A stretch of 64,000 nt of DNA from Methylococcus capsulatus str. Texas = ATCC 19069 (GCF_000424685.1 NZ_AUKJ01000003.1:21611-85610); one strand, 5' to 3'. Counted from the stretch's first letter, positions 51,835 to 61,181 are shown. A program made the numbers and translations. Notes: generated by a model from the letters alone, not told the origin.

Positions 51835-53028
51835 TCAGACACCCGCCAGCAGATCCGCCTTGTCCGTCCGCTCCCAGGGCAGGGCGGTGAAAGAAGCCCC
51901 GAAATGGCCATAGGCCGGCAGCCTGCGGTAGAAGCTGCCCCTGTATTCGGCCGGGAGCCGCCGCAGATTGAAATCGCGGACGATGGCGCCGAGCCGGAAG
52001 TCGAAGTGCTTCTCCAGTCTCTGTTTGATGACGTCCTCACCCACGAGGCCGGTTCCGAAAGTCGACACCTGCACGCTCACCGGACGGGCCTGGCCGATGG
52101 TGTAACTGAGCTGCACCTCGCACTCCTCGGCCAACCCCGCCGCGACTACGTTCTTGGCCGCATGGCGGGCGGCGTAGGCGGCCACCCGGTCGATCCGCAA
52201 CGGCCCCTTGCCGCTCAAGGCCGAACCGGCATGGCGGGCATAGCCGCCGTAGGTGTCACTCGCACTCTTGCGCCCGGTCATCCCGGAGTGCGCCGCGGGC
52301 CCGCTGCGGTGCAGCATACCGCGCGGGTTGACGAAGATTTCGGTGTGCTCGTCGGGCATCAATGCCTCACCTTCGAAGGCGGGCGCGATCACCCATTGGC
52401 CGAGATCGCGGCGCAGTTCCTCCAGGCCCAGATCCGGCACGCCATGGGTGCCGGCGATCAGCGTGATGCTATGGATGCGCGCAGGTCTGCCCTGCTCGAA
52501 TTCGACCCCGACCTGAGTCGTGCAGTCCGGCGAAAGATAGGGGACCTCACCGCGCCGCCTGGCGCCGGTCAACTGGTGGGCCAGCCGGCGGGCCAGCACG
52601 ATGGGCAGCGGCAGCAGCTCCGGTGTATGGCTGCAGGCGAAGCCGAACTGGGTGATCTGGTTCTTCACGGTGAGCTGATCGAGTTCCTTGTCGGTCATTT
52701 CCGCTTCGTCGCGCTCGCTGCGACCTTCGAGCGACTGCACGATGAAGCTGGTCACCACGGTCGATTCCGGCGCGGAGAACTCCGCCGGATGGTAGCCGAT
52801 GTCCTCGATGGTGCGCCGCGCCAGATCGGGGATGTCCACCACTGCGGTCGATGCGAAACGCGCCGCCAGGAAGACGACGCTCTTCGACAGGGCGCACTCG
52901 GTCACGACCCGGGCGTAAGGATCCTGCTGCAGGAACCGGTCGACCACGGCGTCGCTGATGATGTCGCAGACACAGTCTGGATGGCCCTCGGTGACGGCCT
53001 CGGACGTGAAGAGGAATGTCTTTTTCAT
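51835..53028 (-). CDS. Divergent methionine adenosyltransferase-like protein
   Basis: A 397-residue protein of the MetK fold: FLFTSEAVTEGHPDCVCDII, DAVVDRFLQQDPYARVVTEC, MTGRKSASDTYGGYARHAGS and AAYAARHAAKNVVAAGLAEE align well with S-adenosylmethionine synthetase. Key catalytic segments differ. HPDK is HPDC; GAGDQG is VKNQIT before QFGFACSHTPELLPLPI; the Gly-rich GGGAFSGKD loop is HAGSALSGKG; the Asp before LTGRK is replaced in AAHSGMTGRK. Some members of a divergent MAT group share part of this. Whether it makes SAM is open. It overlaps the upstream ATPase gene by 4 bp. Confidence 0.8.
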   Translation of the reverse strand: MKKTFLFTSEAVTEGHPDCVCDIISDAVVDRFLQQDPYARVVTECALSKSVVFLAARFASTAVVDIPDLARRTIEDIGYHPAEFSAPESTVVTSFIVQSLEGRSERDEAEMTDKELDQLTVKNQITQFGFACSHTPELLPLPIVLARRLAHQLTGARRRGEVPYLSPDCTTQVGVEFEQGRPARIHSITLIAGTHGVPDLGLEELRRDLGQWVIAPAFEGEALMPDEHTEIFVNPRGMLHRSGPAAHSGMTGRKSASDTYGGYARHAGSALSGKGPLRIDRVAAYAARHAAKNVVAAGLAEECEVQLSYTIGQARPVSVQVSTFGTGLVGEDVIKQRLEKHFDFRLGAIVRDFNLRRLPAEYRGSFYRRLPAYGHFGASFTALPWERTDKADLLAGV

Positions 53029-56000
53029 GCGCGGTTCTCGCTTTCGGGTTCCCTGGAAGGAAGCAGTTTGATGGCTTCGTTGGCCACGAACGGCAGCACC
53101 GACCCGGCCGCGATCGCCGCCCAGTCCGCCGGGCCGATCGGCGTCAGCCGCAACAGGCCACGCAGCGGCGGGAAAACGGCCGCGAAGGCCTGCAGCGCCA
53201 CGGTCGCGGCGACTCCGGACACCAGCACCGGGTTGCCCGCCCTTTTTTCCAGCACCGTCGTCCGCTCGGAACGGCAACTGATCGCATGGAACATCTGGCC
53301 CACGGTCAGTGCCATGAAAGCATGGGTGGAAGCCGCAGGCCCCAGACCGTAGCGGGCCAGGCTGTAACCGTACACGCCGAGCGTGCCGGCCGAGATCACC
53401 AGCGACTGACGCAGCAGCCGCAGCAAGTCCTCGCGCCGGAATATCTTTTCGTTCGGAGCGCGCGGCTTTTCCTTGAGCACGTCGCTTTCCGGCGGTTCCA
53501 GGGACAGGCCGACGGCCGGCAAGATGTCCGTGACGAGGTTGATCCACAGGAGCTGCATCGGATTCAGGGCTTCGCCGGCGCCGATCGCGGTCGCGACCAA
53601 CATGATCTCGATCTCGGCGAGGTTGCCGCTGAGCAGGTAAGCCAGACTCTTGCGGATGTTGCGGTAGATCGTCCGGCCCTGCTGCACCGCGATGATCATG
53701 GTGTGCAGATTGTCGTCCTCCAGCACCACGTCGGCCACCGAGCGCGCCACGTCACTGCCGTTGCCGAGGGCTACACCCACGTCCGCCGCCTTCAGTGCGG
53801 GACCGTCGTTGATGCCGTCGCCGGTCATGGCGACCACCCGGCCGTTGGCCTGCAAAGCCTGGACGATGCGCAGCTTCTGCGCCGGCGCCACCCGCGCGAA
53901 CACCGTGGTGTCGCGCACGATGCCCTTCAACACGTCCGGGTCCAGCTCGTCGAGATTGGTTGAATCGACGATTTCCAGCGGCTTGTCGTCGTTGAGATTG
54001 AGCCGTGAACCGAAGGCGAAAGCGGTGGCGCTCTGATCGCCGGTGATCATCACGGTGTCGATACCGGCATCGTGGAACTGGGCCATCAGTTCCGCCATGC
54101 CCGGCCGCATGGTGTCCTCCATGCCCACCATGCCCAGCCATACGAGCTTTTCGGAAACCGCCGCGGTCGAGGTGTCCCGGCAATGGCCATAGGCCACGCC
54201 CAGCACCCGCAGCGCCTGGCCGGCCATGAGTTCGTTCTGCTCCACGATGGCCGCCCGTGTGTCGTCGTCGAGCGGCACCGGCACCCCGCCTTCCATGCGC
54301 CGGTCGCACAGCGCCAGCACATGCGTGGGACTGCCCTTGACCGCGATCAGGTGCTCCTCACCGCCGGTGTCATGGACGGTCAGCATGTAGGGCCGTCCTT
54401 CGGCCCGGTGCACGGTCTTGATCAGCGGCAGGCTCCGGCGCAGGGCCGCGACGTCTTCGCCGGCATGCATCGCCATCTCCACCAGCGCCATTTCGGTCGG
54501 CGATCCCTCCAGGCCCGAGCGGCCGGACGCATCCGCCGAGAGCGGTTCTGCATCCACCCGCTGGGAGCCGGGCGGGACGGACCGGTCTGGATCGCCGTTG
54601 AGCTGCACTTCGCTGCACAGGCACACCACCTGCATCAGGCGCCGCAGATCTTCGGCCCCGGCGGGCCGGATCGTCCGGCCATTCGAGCGGAATTCACCGG
54701 TAGCGGACAAACCAATGTCCAGCTCCGGCGTCCTGAGACTGACGACCCGCATGCAGTTCTCGGTCAACGTGCCGGTCTTGTCCAGACATAGCGTCTGCAC
54801 CGAGCCCAGACTCTCCACGGAAGGCAACTGGCGGATCAGGACGTGGCGCTTCTTCATTTCGCGAATGCCGAGCGCCAACGTGGAAGTCGCCACCGTCGGC
54901 AAGCCTTCAGGAACGGCAGCCACCGCCAGCGAAATCGCCGTCTTCAACATCTGCAGCGCAGGAGCGCCGCGGAGGACACCCAGTCCGAACACGAACGCGC
55001 AGATGCCGCTGGAGGCCAACGCCAGCTGCTTGCCCATTTCGTCGAGCTGGCGCTGCAGAGGCGTCTCCGGCGTTTTCACCTCGCCCACGAGCGACTGGAT
55101 CAGGCCGATCTCGGTATGGCGGCCGGTCGCCACGACGATCGCCCGGCCGCTCCCTCCGGTCACGATGGTACCCATGTGCAGCATGTTCTTGCGATCGCCC
55201 AAGGGCGTGTCCTTGGTGCCGACGAAAGTGTGACGCTTGTCCACCGGCAGACTCTCCCCCGTCAGCGCCGATTCGTCGACGGTCAGCCGGTTGCTGGCCA
55301 GCAGGCGCGCGTCCGCCGCGATGTAGGAGCCGGGCGAAAGCACCAGGATGTCGCCCGGCACCACCTCTTCCAGGGGAACCGAGCGCTTGACACCGTCGCG
55401 CATGACGAGGGCGTGAGTCGGGCCGATCTTGCCCAGGGCGTCGATCGTCTTCTGCGCCTGGGCTTCGGTGAAGTAGCCGATCACGGCATTGATCAGCACC
55501 ACGCCGACGATCACCACGGCATCGGCCATGCCGCCGGTGGCGATGGAGACGGCGGCGGAAAGCCCGAGCAGGGCGACCGGCGGGCTGGCGAACTGCCCCA
55601 GGAACATCGCCACCGCCGAACGTGGCTTGATCTCGGTCAGCACATTGCGTCCGTACCGGGCCAGCCTTTCCGCGACCACGGCGGCGCCGAGGCCGTCCCG
55701 GTTGGCGGACAGGCGGGACAGCACCTCCTCGGCGTCCAAGGCGTGCCAGCTCTCCTTGTTTCTGACCGTGTCAGCAATAACCGCGGCCAGTTTAGGGCGA
55801 GGAGCGGCGGCGGGGCGCCCGTTCCTGCGGTGGTCCGGCCGGGCCGGACCCTTTCCCGATACCGGCCTGGAGGCGGCGGCGCCGACGAAAGGCGCGCCAT
55901 GATCGAGCGCGCAGCGTTCCAGCACCGCAAGCACCGCGTCCAAAGGACATTGCGGATCGAACACCACCAGGGCGTTGCCAGTGACCGGATTGGCGCTGAC

Positions 56001-56201
56001 CATGCGCAGCCCCCTGGCTTGCGCCGGCAGGGCCTCGAGCGCCCGCTGCAGGTCGTCGCAGCGGTACAGCCCCGACACCTTGACGCGCAGCCGGTCGGGA
56101 GCGGGCATCCGCAGCACGCTGACCCGCCCACCCCGGGGAGGCCGGAAGCCCGCGATCATATCGGCCGCACGGAGATTCTTTTCCATCGTGTTCATTTCCA
56201 C
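53025..56201 (-). CDS. P2-type cation-transporting ATPase with N-terminal HMA-like domain
   Basis: A 1058-residue pump of the Ca2+/Na+ (P2A) group. Residues about 25-110 form an HMA-like ferredoxin fold (RLRVKVSGLYRCDDLQRALE, NPVTGNALVVFDPQCPLDAV) without CxxC. The pump core has LTVDESALTGESLPVDK, the helix-4 ion site VAAVPEGLPTVATSTLALGI, phosphorylation motif LCLDKTGTLTENCMRVV and hinge AMTGDGINDGPALKAADVGV. A cation-ATPase C-terminal domain (INLVTDILPAVGLSLEPPES) is present. First gene of a three-gene overlapping operon with the MAT-like and P1B-like genes. Start GTG 56201 with AGGA 7 bp upstream; ATG 56195 is possible. Confidence 0.88.
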   Translation of the reverse strand: MEMNTMEKNLRAADMIAGFRPPRGGRVSVLRMPAPDRLRVKVSGLYRCDDLQRALEALPAQARGLRMVSANPVTGNALVVFDPQCPLDAVLAVLERCALDHGAPFVGAAASRPVSGKGPARPDHRRNGRPAAAPRPKLAAVIADTVRNKESWHALDAEEVLSRLSANRDGLGAAVVAERLARYGRNVLTEIKPRSAVAMFLGQFASPPVALLGLSAAVSIATGGMADAVVIVGVVLINAVIGYFTEAQAQKTIDALGKIGPTHALVMRDGVKRSVPLEEVVPGDILVLSPGSYIAADARLLASNRLTVDESALTGESLPVDKRHTFVGTKDTPLGDRKNMLHMGTIVTGGSGRAIVVATGRHTEIGLIQSLVGEVKTPETPLQRQLDEMGKQLALASSGICAFVFGLGVLRGAPALQMLKTAISLAVAAVPEGLPTVATSTLALGIREMKKRHVLIRQLPSVESLGSVQTLCLDKTGTLTENCMRVVSLRTPELDIGLSATGEFRSNGRTIRPAGAEDLRRLMQVVCLCSEVQLNGDPDRSVPPGSQRVDAEPLSADASGRSGLEGSPTEMALVEMAMHAGEDVAALRRSLPLIKTVHRAEGRPYMLTVHDTGGEEHLIAVKGSPTHVLALCDRRMEGGVPVPLDDDTRAAIVEQNELMAGQALRVLGVAYGHCRDTSTAAVSEKLVWLGMVGMEDTMRPGMAELMAQFHDAGIDTVMITGDQSATAFAFGSRLNLNDDKPLEIVDSTNLDELDPDVLKGIVRDTTVFARVAPAQKLRIVQALQANGRVVAMTGDGINDGPALKAADVGVALGNGSDVARSVADVVLEDDNLHTMIIAVQQGRTIYRNIRKSLAYLLSGNLAEIEIMLVATAIGAGEALNPMQLLWINLVTDILPAVGLSLEPPESDVLKEKPRAPNEKIFRREDLLRLLRQSLVISAGTLGVYGYSLARYGLGPAASTHAFMALTVGQMFHAISCRSERTTVLEKRAGNPVLVSGVAATVALQAFAAVFPPLRGLLRLTPIGPADWAAIAAGSVLPFVANEAIKLLPSREPESENRA

Positions 56202-56453
56202 ACCGGGGTCCTGGCGGTCATCACATATGCGGCCGACCGGCCTGCCGCGACGCGGGCAGGCGGAGGCGGGTCTTCGATCGGCGAAGGGCAGGAAGGACGG
56301 CAGCGTCCAATGCCCGAAAAGATTAAGAGCGGTTCTTTACACTTTCGTGACTCGCCGGAAACCGCGGCCGGCCGCGCCGACAGGGGGTTGGCGCGGCGCA
56401 TCCGGCCCAGGCACAATGCCCCGTCCGCGAACTTGACCCGACCGGAGCCTGCC

Positions 56454-58196
56454 ATGAATCCCTCCATCATAGTACGGCTGCTGGCGGTATCCACCCTGAC
56501 CGGCGCGTCCCTCCTCCCTGCCGGCCGCGTGTGCGCCGCGCCCGATGCCGCCGCCCCTGCCATCGCCGTCAAGATCATCGCAATGAACGACTTCCACGGC
56601 AACCTGCGTCCGCCGGCAGACTTCCCGTCGAACGGCGTGCCGACCGTCGCCGGCGGCGTCGCTCGCCTGGCAGCCCGTATCCGCGAGCTGCGGGCCGCCA
56701 ACCCCGATAACGTCCTGGTCTCGGCGGGCGACCTGATCGGCGCCAGCCCGCTCATTTCCGCCCATTTCCAAGACGAACCCACCATCGAGGCCATGAACCT
56801 GCTCGGCCTGGACTTCAATGCGGTGGGCAACCACGAATTCGACGAGGGCCGCGAAGAACTTCTGCGCATGCAGCAGGGAGGATGCCACCCCCGGCTGGAA
56901 AGAGCAGGCCGGTCGTGCCGCGAAAAAGGACTCAGCCCGATGGTCCGCTCGAAAGTCGGCCGGAAATTCAAAGGCGCCAGCTTCCGCTTCCTGGCCGCCA
57001 ACGTCTTCGACCGGAAAAGCGGCGGGACACTGTTCCCGGCCTATGGCATCAAGCAGTTCCACGGCCGGAAAATCGGCTTCATCGGCCTGACCCTGAAAAC
57101 CACGCCGAACCTGGTCAAGCCGGGCGGCGTCAAGGACCTCGAATTCCGCGACGAAGTGGAGACCGTCAATGCCCTGGTTCCCGTATTACGCTCCCAGGCG
57201 ATCGAAGCCATCGTCGTGCTGATCCATGAAGGTGGACACCCCGGCGGCGGGTCCGACGGCTGTCCCGGTCTCTCCGGGCCGATCGCCGGCATCGTGCACC
57301 GGCTCGACCCGGAAGTCGACCTGGTGATCAGCGGCCATACCCACGAGACCTATGCCTGCCGCCTGCCCAACGCCGCCGGCGAACCGGTGCTCGTCACCAG
57401 CGCCCACGATTACGGGCGCCTGGTCAGCGACATCGACCTAGTGCTGGACGCGAACACCGGCGAGGTCACTTCGGCGGTGGCACGCAATCTGGTAGTGAGC
57501 CGCGACGTCCAACCGGAGCCGCTGCTCACCCGGCTGGTCGAAGACTATGGCCGGCTGTCCCGGCCGGTCGAGGAACGGATCATCGGCCGCATCACCGCGA
57601 CCTTCAGCCGGACGCCCGACGATGCGGGCGAATCGGCCCTGGGGGACCTCATCGCCGACGCCCAGCTGGAAGCGACGCGCAGCCGCCGACACGGCGGCGC
57701 CGCCATCGCCTTCATGAACAGCGGCGGCATGCGGGCGGATTTATCCCATGCCCCGGAAAGGAATGGATGGGTGAGGTACCGTGAAGCCTTCGACATCCAG
57801 CCCTTCGGCGGCACCCTGGTCGTGATGACCCTGACGGGCGCCCAGATCGAGCAGCTCCTGGAGCAGCAGTTCCCGGGCTGCCCGAATGGCCAGCCGGCCA
57901 ACCGGATTCTGCAGGTCTCCGGCGGTTTCGAGTATACGTGGAACGCCGGCGGGGAAGCCTGCGACAAGGTCGATCCCGCTTCCATCCGGCTCGGCGGCAA
58001 ACCGGTCGCCGCCGGCAGGACTTACCGGATCGCCACCAACGACTTCCTCGCCGACGGCGGCGACGGCTTCACCGTATTCACCCAGGGCACGGACCGCAGG
58101 GCCGCCATGCCGGAACTGTCGGCGCTGGAGCGCTATCTCGGCCGGCACTCGCCGCTGACGCCGGGGACGCTCCGCCGGATCATCCGCCGGCCCTGA
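56454..58196 (+). CDS. Secreted 5'-nucleotidase/metallophosphatase
   Basis: A 580-residue periplasmic UshA-like enzyme that releases phosphate from nucleotides. Signal peptide MNPSIIVRLLAVSTLTGASL ... CAAP. Metallophosphatase motifs: IIAMNDFHGNLRPP, VLVSAGDLIGASPLISAHF, AVGNHEFDEGREEL, VVLIHEGGHPGG, LVISGHTHETYAC. The C-terminal nucleotidase domain starts with FMNSGGMRADLSHAPE and includes YRIATNDFLADGGDGFTVFT. The long upstream open frame on this strand is antisense to the ATPase gene and is not coding. Confidence 0.92.
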   Translation: MNPSIIVRLLAVSTLTGASLLPAGRVCAAPDAAAPAIAVKIIAMNDFHGNLRPPADFPSNGVPTVAGGVARLAARIRELRAANPDNVLVSAGDLIGASPLISAHFQDEPTIEAMNLLGLDFNAVGNHEFDEGREELLRMQQGGCHPRLERAGRSCREKGLSPMVRSKVGRKFKGASFRFLAANVFDRKSGGTLFPAYGIKQFHGRKIGFIGLTLKTTPNLVKPGGVKDLEFRDEVETVNALVPVLRSQAIEAIVVLIHEGGHPGGGSDGCPGLSGPIAGIVHRLDPEVDLVISGHTHETYACRLPNAAGEPVLVTSAHDYGRLVSDIDLVLDANTGEVTSAVARNLVVSRDVQPEPLLTRLVEDYGRLSRPVEERIIGRITATFSRTPDDAGESALGDLIADAQLEATRSRRHGGAAIAFMNSGGMRADLSHAPERNGWVRYREAFDIQPFGGTLVVMTLTGAQIEQLLEQQFPGCPNGQPANRILQVSGGFEYTWNAGGEACDKVDPASIRLGGKPVAAGRTYRIATNDFLADGGDGFTVFTQGTDRRAAMPELSALERYLGRHSPLTPGTLRRIIRRP

Positions 58197-58208
58197 GCGG
58201 CCGGCCAA

Positions 58209-59150
58209 TCAATCGATGCCGTACTTCTGGATACGGTAGTTGAGCTGATCGCGGGTGAGGCCGAGCAGCCGGGCGGCCCGGGTCCGGTTACCCTGGGTCC
58301 GCTGCAGCGCCTGGCGGATGAAGTCGATTTCCATCCGCTCCAGCTCGAACCCCTCATCCGGGAGCGTGAACAATGGCCTGGGCTGTGGCGGGGCGCGCAG
58401 GGCTTCCTCGGGGAGATCCTGCTCCTCGATCACCCGGCCAGGCATCAGGATGGCGAGGCGTTCACAGAGGTTCCGCAATTCCCGGATGTTTCCGGGCCAG
58501 GGATAAGCAATCAGACGCCGCACCGCCCCCCGACCGAACACCGCCGGCGGAATGGCATGGGTTTGCGCGAAATGACGCATGAAGTGGTGGAGCAGCAGTT
58601 CCACGTCGCCGCCGCGTTCGCGCAGGGGAGGGATTTCGAGCGGGACCACACTCAGCCGGTAATAGAGGTCGCGGCGGAATTCACCGGTGTCGATCTTGTC
58701 GGCCAGGTTGGCATTGGTCGCCGCGATGATGCGCACGTCCACCCGCTGCGGAGCCCGGGCGCCGACCGGCTGGATTTCCCCGGAATCAAGGAACCTCAGA
58801 AGCTTGGCCTGCACCGGCAGAGGCAGCGAATTGATCTCGTCCAGGAACAGGGTGCCGCCATCGGCGGTCTCGAGCCGGCCGGGGAAATCCGAAACCGCCC
58901 CCGTGAAAGCTCCGCGACGATGGCCAAACAGCTCGGATTCCGCGACCGAAGCCGGGAGCGCCGCGCAGTTGAGCGTGACGAAAGGCCGGTCGGCGCGCAG
59001 GCTGTGGCCTTGGAGTGCCCGGGCCAGGAGTTCCTTGCCGGTACCGGTTTCGCCCACGATGAGGACGGTCACATCGGTCGCAGCCACCAGCCGCGCGCTG
59101 CGGATGAGCGCCTCGAAACCGGGCGACCGGCCGATGAGCACTTCGAACAT
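58209..59150 (-). CDS. Sigma-54-dependent activator (PspF-like, no sensor domain)
   Basis: A 313-residue enhancer-binding protein beginning almost directly with the AAA+ domain (MFEVLIGRSPGFEALIRSAR). Walker A is GETGTGKE at residues 33-40, the sigma-54 contact loop GAFTGA at 80-85, Walker B TLFLDEINSLP, and a C-terminal Fis-type helix-turn-helix (NRTRAARLLGLTRDQLNYRI). With no receiver or GAF domain, its activity must be set by a partner or by its own level. AAGGA precedes the ATG. It is divergent from the Trp-rich paralogue genes, whose promoter has a -24/-12 element. Confidence 0.9.
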   Translation of the reverse strand: MFEVLIGRSPGFEALIRSARLVAATDVTVLIVGETGTGKELLARALQGHSLRADRPFVTLNCAALPASVAESELFGHRRGAFTGAVSDFPGRLETADGGTLFLDEINSLPLPVQAKLLRFLDSGEIQPVGARAPQRVDVRIIAATNANLADKIDTGEFRRDLYYRLSVVPLEIPPLRERGGDVELLLHHFMRHFAQTHAIPPAVFGRGAVRRLIAYPWPGNIRELRNLCERLAILMPGRVIEEQDLPEEALRAPPQPRPLFTLPDEGFELERMEIDFIRQALQRTQGNRTRAARLLGLTRDQLNYRIQKYGID

Positions 59151-59316
59151 GGACGCTTTTCCTTTTGTTTTCTCCCGCCGACGATCAAGCCCGTCTCGAC
59201 CGCGCTCGCCGCGCACTTCGAAGCATCAGGCGTGCCATGCGTGGGAATCCGTCTTTCATCCTGGACGTCTCATCGTCTCGCGTGCTCGGGCAGTGACACC
59301 CTGCCGCGATCCCGAC

Positions 59317-59343
59317 CAACTGAGTGATTAACCTCACCAGTTG
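59317..59343. promoter_or_regulatory. Candidate upstream activator site
   Basis: CAACTGAGTGA and TCACCAGTTG form a near-perfect inverted repeat around TTAACC. A further GTTGAGTCATTTCAC overlaps the right arm. It lies about 70 bp upstream of the -24 box and between the divergent activator and target genes, where enhancer-binding proteins typically bind. Confidence 0.55.
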
Positions 59344-59409
59344 AGTCATTTCACACACCCAGGGCGCGACCTGGCCGCCGGAAACGCCGGAATTACGCCG
59401 CCCAGCCTT

Positions 59410-59424
59410 TGGCCTGCATATTGC
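59410..59424 (+). promoter_or_regulatory. Sigma-54 (-24/-12) promoter
   Basis: TGGCCTGCATATTGC. The invariant GG (59411-59412) and GC (59423-59424) are separated by exactly 10 bp. Predicted start near 59436, 40 bp before the first paralogue ATG. The divergent neighbour encodes a sigma-54 activator. Confidence 0.75.
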
Positions 59425-59475
59425 GTCCATCAGGACCGGATAATATTTTCCGATCATTCCCTGCATGAGGAACCG

Positions 59476-60231
59476 ATGACCTTCCGCAAGCTGCTGACTT
59501 CGATGACGGCCGCCGGCTTCGCCGCTACCGCTGGCAACGCCCTGGCCGGCGACATCTATCCGAGCTACGGCATCCAATATGCCGCCAAGCTGATCTTCGA
59601 CAAGAAGGACACCAAGACCGGCGCGGCCGCCGCCTCCCTGCACTCCGGACAGGCCTTCGACACGCCGAACGACGACGGCAACGCGACGATGATCCCGCAA
59701 ACCAAGTCGATGGCCTGGTGCGATCCGGCCGTCACCCCCGCCGGCTACGAGCACAATGGCTGCTACGGCTGGGGTATGAACGCCAACTGGTATCTGATCG
59801 ACCTGAGCAAGCTCAAGGGCCAGGGGCTGAACGCCGTCTGGGTCACCGTCAGCGTCGAACGCTACGCCGGCAGTGATCCCACGAACAACGACATGATCCC
59901 GGCCCTCACCGTCTACCGCGGCAACCAGACACTGGGACCGCAGATGCACTGGTTTCCGAGCGAACTCCAGGGGATGCCGGAATTCTGGGGCTGGCTGCTG
60001 CAGCGGGAGGTTTTCGTCCCGGGAAAGGCGGATCCCATGTTCAGCTACGACAGCGCCTACGCGACCCCCGCGCAGAATTTCGCCTCGGTCATGGGGAAGT
60101 TCAAGCTCAAGGGCGGCACCCAGGATTATCTGACGGTCGCGGTGGGCGGCGATGCCAAGGACCCCAACACCAAACACAACGTCAATTACCAGTTGACCGT
60201 CGACGTGAAACAGAAGCAGCCGGCGCAGTGA
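59476..60231 (+). CDS. Secreted Trp-rich protein, paralogue 1
   Basis: A 251-residue exported protein (signal MTFRKLLTSMTAAGFAATAG NALA). Mature segments: IYPSYGIQYAAKLIFDKKDT, QTKSMAWCDPAVTPAG, CYGWGMNANWYLIDLSKLKG, VYRGNQTLGPQMHWFPSELQ and PEFWGWLLQREVF. There are eight Trp and one pair of Cys (AWCDP/GCYGW) likely to form a disulfide. The same residues are kept in the gene that follows, so the two are duplicates. No family recognised. It is the first gene after the -24/-12 promoter. GAGG lies 5 bp before the ATG. Confidence 0.8.
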   Translation: MTFRKLLTSMTAAGFAATAGNALAGDIYPSYGIQYAAKLIFDKKDTKTGAAAASLHSGQAFDTPNDDGNATMIPQTKSMAWCDPAVTPAGYEHNGCYGWGMNANWYLIDLSKLKGQGLNAVWVTVSVERYAGSDPTNNDMIPALTVYRGNQTLGPQMHWFPSELQGMPEFWGWLLQREVFVPGKADPMFSYDSAYATPAQNFASVMGKFKLKGGTQDYLTVAVGGDAKDPNTKHNVNYQLTVDVKQKQPAQ

Positions 60232-60295
60232 GACCACGGCGCTTCGCTTCGGTCATCCGCCAACTTTCAAGTCCGACCCGTTTTTAGGATTCACG

Positions 60296-61165
60296 ATGAA
60301 AAGAATTATCACCGCCCTGGCCCTGGGGCTCGTCTGCGCCGCGACCCCGGCGGAAGCCGTCGAAATCGTCCCCGGCGACGGCATCACCTACGCCGCGAAA
60401 TTCGTGTTCCAGAAAAAGGACACCAAGGCCGGCGCCTCGGCGCTCTCGGTCTATTCCGGCCAGACCATCGACACCCCCGGCGACGGCGGCTCGCCCGCCA
60501 GCATCCCGACCACCAAGTCCATGGCCTGGTGCGACCCGGCGACCAATCCGCCGGCCGGCGCCGTACCCGGAACCTGCTACGGCTGGGCCATGCATTCGAA
60601 ATGGTTCCTCATCGACCTGAGCGGTCTGAAAGCGCAGGGCCTGAGCAAGCTCAACGTCACCATCAACGCCAAACGCTATATCGGCAGCGATCCGGCCAAG
60701 AGCGACCTCATCCCCGCCCTCACCGTCTGGCGCGGCAACCAGACCCAGGGCCCGCTCATGCACTGGTATCCGAGCCAGTTCCAGGCGACCCCGCCGTTCT
60801 GGGGCTGGCTGCTCACCCCGTGGACCAGCAAAACGAACCCGGGCTACATGTCGGCCTACGGTGTCGGTCCGCAGACCGTGGCCAGCGTCAGCGGCCCTCT
60901 GACACTCAAGGGCAGGAAGGAAGACTGGCTGACCGTGGCCGTGGGCGGCGATGCCAAGCACGGCGATGCCAGCCAGAAACACGACGTCTATTTCCAGCTC
61001 GAGGTGGACGTCAAGCAGGCCAGCAGTGGTGGCGGCGGCGGCCAGGTGATCGATCCCAACGGCTGCGTCGTCGGCAAGACCTGCTGGCATCCGCCGATGA
61101 GCCACTGCATGAACGTGGATCTGTGCAACCTGCCGCAGTATCTGGGCCAGTGCCAGTGCTACTGA
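60296..61165 (+). CDS. Secreted Trp-rich protein, paralogue 2, with Cys-rich tail
   Basis: A 289-residue exported protein (signal MKRIITALALGLVCAATPAE). It shares GDGITYAAKFVFQKKDTKAG, TTKSMAWCDPATNPP, CYGWAMHSKWFLIDLSGLKA, LMHWYPSQFQATPPFWGWLL with paralogue 1. It differs in a C-terminal extension after a Ser-Gly linker (SSGGGGGQVIDPNGCVVGKT). The tail has six Cys within about 35 residues and ends YLGQCQCY, suggestive of a disulfide knot or metal-binding tail. Same transcript as paralogue 1, 64 bp apart. Confidence 0.8.
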   Translation: MKRIITALALGLVCAATPAEAVEIVPGDGITYAAKFVFQKKDTKAGASALSVYSGQTIDTPGDGGSPASIPTTKSMAWCDPATNPPAGAVPGTCYGWAMHSKWFLIDLSGLKAQGLSKLNVTINAKRYIGSDPAKSDLIPALTVWRGNQTQGPLMHWYPSQFQATPPFWGWLLTPWTSKTNPGYMSAYGVGPQTVASVSGPLTLKGRKEDWLTVAVGGDAKHGDASQKHDVYFQLEVDVKQASSGGGGGQVIDPNGCVVGKTCWHPPMSHCMNVDLCNLPQYLGQCQCY

Positions 61166-61181
61166 GACCGTAAGTTTTCGG

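Noticed and set aside
54843..56453. Long open extension upstream of the 5'-nucleotidase
   Set aside because: Antisense to the P2 ATPase gene. The signal peptide at 56454 marks the real start.
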